Shown one piece after another: positions 59,923 through 64,000 of a DNA stretch of 64,000 nt; position 1 is the stretch's first letter, and each line of letters starts with the position of its first letter. The notes under the pieces were generated by a model, which was not told where the DNA came from, did no database searches, and was given only the letters and a program-made list of their open reading frames with translations. Where the stretch lies: NCBI RefSeq assembly GCF_000327065.1, contig NC_019936.1, forward strand, positions 3,872,001-3,936,000. The letters are read 5' to 3'. A program made the position numbers and the translations under genes. The stretch comes from Stutzerimonas stutzeri RCH2 (GTDB taxonomy: Bacteria; Pseudomonadota; Gammaproteobacteria; Pseudomonadales; Pseudomonadaceae).

Positions 59923-61170
59923 ATGGAGGCCTTCTCGTACCGCGACGGTCAACTCTTCGCGGAAGGCGTGGCACTGCCCGCACTTGCGCAACGCTTCGGC
60001 ACCCCGACCTATGTCTATTCCCGCGCGCACATCGAGGCCCAGTACCGGGCCTATGCCGATGCGCTGGATGGCATGCCGCATCTGGTCTGCTTCGCCGTCA
60101 AAGCCAATTCGAACCTCGGCGTGCTGAACGTGCTGGCGCGCCTCGGTGCCGGCTTCGATATAGTTTCGCGCGGTGAGCTGGAGCGCGTACTGGCCGCTGG
60201 CGGCCAGCCGGACCGTATCGTCTTCTCCGGCGTCGGCAAGACCCGTGACGACATGCGTCGCGCGCTGGAAGTCGGTGTGCACTGCTTCAACGTGGAATCC
60301 ACCGACGAGCTGGAGCGCCTGCAGCAGGTCGCCGCCGAGCTTGGCAAAAAGGCACCGGTATCGCTGCGGGTCAATCCGGACGTCGATGCCGGCACCCACC
60401 CGTACATTTCCACCGGTCTGAAAGAGAACAAGTTCGGCATCGATATCGACAACGCCGAGGCGGTCTATGCCCGCGCAGCCGAGCTGCCGAACCTGGAAGT
60501 GGTCGGCGTCGACTGCCATATCGGTTCGCAGCTGACCAGCCTGCCGCCCTTCCTCGATGCGCTCGATCGCCTGCTCGCCCTGACCGACCGCCTCGCCGCA
60601 CGCGGCATCCAGATTCGTCACCTTGACCTCGGTGGCGGCCTCGGCGTGCGTTACCGCGACGAGCAGCCACCGCTGGCCGGCGACTACATCCAGGCCGTAC
60701 GCCAGCGCATCGAAGGCCGCGGGCTGGCACTGGTGTTCGAGCCAGGCCGCTCCATCGTCGCCAACGCCGGCGTGCTGCTGACACGCGTGGAATACCTCAA
60801 GCACACCGCGCACAAGGATTTCGCCATCGTCGATGCGGCGATGAACGATCTGATCCGTCCGGCGCTGTATCAGGCCTGGATGAACGTCATCGCGGTGCAG
60901 CCGCACGAAGGCGATACGCGTCGCTACGACATCGTCGGACCGATCTGCGAGACCGGCGATTTCCTCGCCAAGGATCGTGAGCTGGCGCTGGTCGAGGGCG
61001 ACCTGCTGGCGGTGTGTTCGGCCGGTGCCTACGGCTTCGTCATGAGCTCCAATTACAACACCCGCGGTCGCGCCGCCGAGGTGCTGGTGGACGGTGACCA
61101 GGCCTTCGAAGTGCGCCGTCGCGAGAGCGTTCAGGAGCTATACGCCGGCGAAAGCCTGCTGCCCACTTGA
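59923..61170 (+). CDS. lysA: Diaminopimelate decarboxylase
   Basis: Last step of lysine synthesis: meso-diaminopimelate to L-lysine, PLP-dependent. The 415-residue protein has the PLP Lys K60 in [12 protein letters not shown], the HIGSQ loop, the GGGLGVRY phosphate-binding loop, [11 protein letters not shown], and the active-site Cys in [10 protein letters not shown] strong AGGAGG site precedes the ATG. It is followed by dapF, which makes its substrate. Confidence 0.97.
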   Translation: MEAFSYRDGQLFAEGVALPALAQRFGTPTYVYSRAHIEAQYRAYADALDGMPHLVCFAVKANSNLGVLNVLARLGAGFDIVSRGELERVLAAGGQPDRIVFSGVGKTRDDMRRALEVGVHCFNVESTDELERLQQVAAELGKKAPVSLRVNPDVDAGTHPYISTGLKENKFGIDIDNAEAVYARAAELPNLEVVGVDCHIGSQLTSLPPFLDALDRLLALTDRLAARGIQIRHLDLGGGLGVRYRDEQPPLAGDYIQAVRQRIEGRGLALVFEPGRSIVANAGVLLTRVEYLKHTAHKDFAIVDAAMNDLIRPALYQAWMNVIAVQPHEGDTRRYDIVGPICETGDFLAKDRELALVEGDLLAVCSAGAYGFVMSSNYNTRGRAAEVLVDGDQAFEVRRRESVQELYAGESLLPT

Positions 61171-61180
61171 GGCCAAGATC

Positions 61181-62011
61181 ATGCTTCTGCGCTTTACCAA
61201 GATGCACGGTCTGGGCAATGACTTCATGGTCATCGACCTGGTCAGCCAGCACGCGCACATCCAGCCCAAGCACGCCAAGCAGTGGGGCGATCGCCATACC
61301 GGCGTCGGTTTCGATCAGCTGCTGATCGTCGAGCCACCGCAGAATCCGGACGTCGATTTCCGCTACCGCATCTTCAACTCCGACGGTTCGGAAGTGGAGC
61401 AGTGCGGCAACGGCGCGCGCTGCTTCGCCCGCTTCGTGGTCGACAAGCGCCTGACCGTCAAACGCAAGATCAAGGTCGAAACCAAGGGCGGCATCATCGA
61501 GCTGGATATCCGCCCGGATGGACAGATCCGCGTCGACATGGGCCCGCCACGCCTGGTGCCGGCCGAGATTCCGTTCCAGGCCGAGCAGGAAGCCCTGTGT
61601 TATCCGCTCGAAGTCGATGGCCAGCGCGTCGAGCTGGCCGCCGTGTCGATGGGCAACCCCCACGCGGTGCTGCGCGTCGATAGCGTCGAGCAGGCACCCG
61701 TGCATGAGCTCGGACCGAAGATTGAGCATCACCCGCGCTTTCCACAACGGGTCAACGTTGGCTTCCTGCAGATCGTCGACCGCCGTCAGGCACGTCTGCG
61801 CGTCTGGGAGCGCGGTGCCGGTGAGACCCAGGCCTGTGGCACCGGCGCCTGCGCGGCCGCGGTAGCCGCCATCCGCCAGGGCTGGATGGACTCGCCGGTG
61901 CAGATCGATCTGCCGGGTGGCCGCCTGTCCATCGAATGGGCAGGTCCCGGACAGCCGGTTATGATGACCGGCCCCGCCGTTCGCGTATTTGAAGGACAGG
62001 TTCGCCTATGA
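61181..62011 (+). CDS. dapF: Diaminopimelate epimerase
   Basis: Epimerises LL- to meso-diaminopimelate without a cofactor. The 276-residue protein has the paired catalytic cysteines C75 in EQCGNGARC and C219 in [10 protein letters not shown], and [12 protein letters not shown] at the start. ATG at 61181 is ten bases after lysA; the frame extends upstream over lysA but is rejected. The end overlaps the DUF484 start by four bases. Confidence 0.97.
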   Translation: MLLRFTKMHGLGNDFMVIDLVSQHAHIQPKHAKQWGDRHTGVGFDQLLIVEPPQNPDVDFRYRIFNSDGSEVEQCGNGARCFARFVVDKRLTVKRKIKVETKGGIIELDIRPDGQIRVDMGPPRLVPAEIPFQAEQEALCYPLEVDGQRVELAAVSMGNPHAVLRVDSVEQAPVHELGPKIEHHPRFPQRVNVGFLQIVDRRQARLRVWERGAGETQACGTGACAAAVAAIRQGWMDSPVQIDLPGGRLSIEWAGPGQPVMMTGPAVRVFEGQVRL

Positions 62012-62700
62012 CCGACCAGACCCAGGGCAGCACCCCGCTTCCCGACGCCGAAGCCGTCGCCGCCTACCTGCGCGCCCATCCGGAGTTCTTCGTCGACCAC
62101 GACGAGCTGATCCCGGAGTTGCGCATTCCCCATCAGCCAGGCACCGCCGTGTCACTGGTCGAACGCCAGGTCAAACTGCTGCGCGAGCGCAATATCGAGA
62201 TGCGCCATCGCCTGTCACAACTGATGGATGTGGCTCGCGACAACGACCGCCTGTTCGACAAGACCCGCCGCCTGGTGCTCGACCTGCTCGACGCCAGCAG
62301 CCTGGAAGAAGTGGTCAGCGCAGTCGAAGACAGCCTGCGCCATGAATTCCAGGTCCCCTACGTCAGCCTGATCCTGTTCAGCGAAGCCACGCTGCCGGTC
62401 GGCCGCTGCGTCAGCACCGGCGAGGCGCAGCAGAGCATCGGCGGGCTGCTCGACGGCGGCAAGACCATCTGCGGCGTACTGCGCCCGCATGAACTGAACT
62501 TCCTCTTCGGCGAGGATGGTGGCAGCGTTGGCTCTGCCGCGGTGGTCAGCCTGAACAACCAGCTCGGCGTGCTGGCCATCGGCAGCCCGGATCCACAGCA
62601 CTACAAGAGCTCGCTGGGCACGCTGTTCCTCGGTTATATCGCCGAAGTGCTGACCCGCGTGCTGCCGCGCTTCGGTACGCCGCTGCGCTCGGTACGCTGA
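62008..62700 (+). CDS. DUF484 family protein
   Basis: A 230-residue GAF-like protein conserved between dapF and xerC. The N-terminal segment [19 protein letters not shown] is the DUF484 hallmark; a helical linker ([21 protein letters not shown]) precedes the GAF-like half with [27 protein letters not shown]. Role unknown. Its ATG overlaps the dapF stop. Confidence 0.9.
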   Translation: MTDQTQGSTPLPDAEAVAAYLRAHPEFFVDHDELIPELRIPHQPGTAVSLVERQVKLLRERNIEMRHRLSQLMDVARDNDRLFDKTRRLVLDLLDASSLEEVVSAVEDSLRHEFQVPYVSLILFSEATLPVGRCVSTGEAQQSIGGLLDGGKTICGVLRPHELNFLFGEDGGSVGSAAVVSLNNQLGVLAIGSPDPQHYKSSLGTLFLGYIAEVLTRVLPRFGTPLRSVR

Positions 62701-62766
62701 GCGCAATTGCCGGCCAACGCCACGCACCACACGCGCCCGCTCGCGGCCTGAGGCTGGAGCCTGTTC

Positions 62767-63666
62767 ATGCAGAACGAACTCGACGCCTACTTCGAACACC
62801 TGCGCAGCGCCCGGCAACTGTCGGGCCATTCGTTGGAAGGCTACCGCCGCGACCTGAACAAGCTGCTGGCCCATTGCGAGCGCGAGCAGATAGCCGACTG
62901 GCGCGGGCTACAGGGCCGCCACCTGCGCCAGCTGATCGCTGAGCTGCATCGTCAGGGCCAATCCAGCCGCAGCCTGGCACGCCTGCTGTCATCGGTGCGC
63001 GGCCTGTATCGCTATCTCAATCAGGAAGGCATCTGCCAACACGACCCGGCCGCCGGTCTGTCGGCGCCGAAAGGCGAACGGCGTCTACCGAAGCTGCTGG
63101 ATACCGACCGAGCCATGCAGTTGCTCGATGGTGGCGTCGAGGACGACTTCATCGCCCTGCGTGACCAGGCGATGCTCGAGCTGTTCTATTCATCCGGTCT
63201 GCGCCTGTCGGAACTGGTTGGCCTGAACCTCGACCAGCTCGACCTGCCGGCGGGGCTGGTGCGGGTGCTCGGCAAGGGCAACAAGGTGCGCGAGCTGCCC
63301 GTCGGGCGCAAGGCGCGCGAGGCGTTGCAGGCCTGGTTGCCAATACGCGCGCTGGCCAACCCAGCCGATGGTGCGGTATTCATCGGCCAGCAGGGCCGTC
63401 GCCTCGGTGCCCGCGCCGTGCAAATGCGGGTGCGTCAGGCCGGTGTGCGCGAGCTCGGCCAGCATCTGCACCCACATATGCTGCGCCATAGCTTCGCCAG
63501 CCACCTGCTAGAGTCGTCCCAGGACCTGCGCTCGGTGCAGGAGCTGCTCGGCCATGCCGACATCGGCACCACGCAGATCTATACCCACCTGGATTTTCAG
63601 CACCTGGCCAAGGTCTACGATCAGGCGCATCCGCGCGCCAAGCGCAAGCAGGACACCGACACATGA
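62767..63666 (+). CDS. xerC: Site-specific tyrosine recombinase XerC
   Basis: Resolves chromosome dimers at dif together with XerD. The 299-residue protein has the SAM-like N-domain and the catalytic residues R146, K170 region, H237, R240, H263 and Y272 in [16 protein letters not shown]. Its stop overlaps the HAD gene start by four bases. No dif site is seen in the window. Confidence 0.97.
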   Translation: MQNELDAYFEHLRSARQLSGHSLEGYRRDLNKLLAHCEREQIADWRGLQGRHLRQLIAELHRQGQSSRSLARLLSSVRGLYRYLNQEGICQHDPAAGLSAPKGERRLPKLLDTDRAMQLLDGGVEDDFIALRDQAMLELFYSSGLRLSELVGLNLDQLDLPAGLVRVLGKGNKVRELPVGRKAREALQAWLPIRALANPADGAVFIGQQGRRLGARAVQMRVRQAGVRELGQHLHPHMLRHSFASHLLESSQDLRSVQELLGHADIGTTQIYTHLDFQHLAKVYDQAHPRAKRKQDTDT

Positions 63667-64000
63667 GCATTCGCCTGATCACCTTCGACCTGGACGATAC
63701 CTTCTGGGAAACCACGCCGGCCATCCAGAGCGCCGAGACCGCGCTGCGCGACTGGCTGGCGGTACATGCACCGCGCCTGGGCGAATTTCCCGTCGAGGCG
63801 CTGGGCGCTATCCGCCGCATGCTGATCGAACGGGACCCGGCGCTGCGCCACCGCATAAGCGAGCTGCGCCGACGCATCCTGCAGCACGCGTTACACGATG
63901 CCGGTTATCCCGCCGATGAAGCGGACGGGCTGGCCGAACAGGCGTTTCAGGTATTTCTCGATGCGCGCCATGAGGTGCAGATTTTCCCTGACGTGCAACC
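63663..64000 (+). CDS. HAD-superfamily hydrolase, N-terminal part (runs off window)
   Basis: The visible 112 codons start with [12 protein letters not shown], the HAD motif I with nucleophile D9 and acid/base D11. The rest is helical cap-like sequence with [22 protein letters not shown]. The family member beside xerC in gammaproteobacteria is YigB-like, a flavin or sugar phosphatase in E. coli, but the C-terminus is missing so the assignment is tentative. Confidence 0.85.
   Translation, partial: MSIRLITFDLDDTFWETTPAIQSAETALRDWLAVHAPRLGEFPVEALGAIRRMLIERDPALRHRISELRRRILQHALHDAGYPADEADGLAEQAFQVFLDARHEVQIFPDVQ

Overview
This window looks like a core chromosome segment of a high-GC gammaproteobacterium of the Pseudomonas group. 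From the proteins (PilMNOPQ, AlgP/AlgQ/AlgR/AlgZ, class I CyaA, Rnk, TIGR02444 and TIGR02647 proteins, NnrS) and the gene order as I remember it from P. aeruginosa, a Stutzerimonas (P. stutzeri-like) species is the best guess; that species call is inference. Genes are dense, many pairs overlap by ATGA, and I see no rRNA, tRNA, CRISPR array, insertion sequence or prophage.

Layout. 1-7.5 kb: tail of an MFS transporter, hemE, and glutamate synthase gltBD. 7.6-15.8 kb: a leftward operon pilMNOPQ-aroK-aroB-SPOR/AAA protein, divergent from ponA (PBP1a). 18.4-25.9 kb: maeB, a secreted nuclease, rpmE, then divergent priA, argS and an FtsN-like SPOR protein. 25.9-35.4 kb: a 2Fe-2S flavin reductase-like protein, ubiD, rho, trxA, convergent ppx/ppk and hemB. 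35.7-41.4 kb: elbB, a thioesterase, a DUF188 protein, a LysE exporter, a broken terC remnant, an MscS channel, the ABC-F protein YheS and a TIGR02444 protein. 41.4-49.8 kb: algP, algQ, dsbB, hemYXDC and the AlgR/AlgZ two-component pair. 50-57.7 kb: argH, small unknown proteins, a GNAT acetyltransferase, nnrS and cyaA. 57.8-64 kb: a reduced sigma-region-4/FecR-like pair, rnk, cyaY, then lptM-lysA-dapF-DUF484-xerC-HAD.

How genes work together. HemB, HemC, HemD and HemE cover four consecutive steps from 5-aminolevulinate to coproporphyrinogen III. PilM-PilQ form the type IV pilus alignment complex and secretin, while AlgZ/AlgR control twitching and alginate and CyaA makes cAMP for the same virulence circuits in relatives. 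Ppk and Ppx make and degrade polyphosphate. LysA and DapF complete the diaminopimelate-lysine branch. AroK and AroB serve the shikimate pathway.

Most of the window is conserved housekeeping DNA. The most unusual items are: a two-gene unit with only a sigma region 4 and only a FecR N-terminal domain; an rpmE terminator hairpin that also encodes the signal peptide of the next gene; a frameshifted terC remnant; in-frame tandem repeats in two genes; and a strong GC dip in the pil operon.
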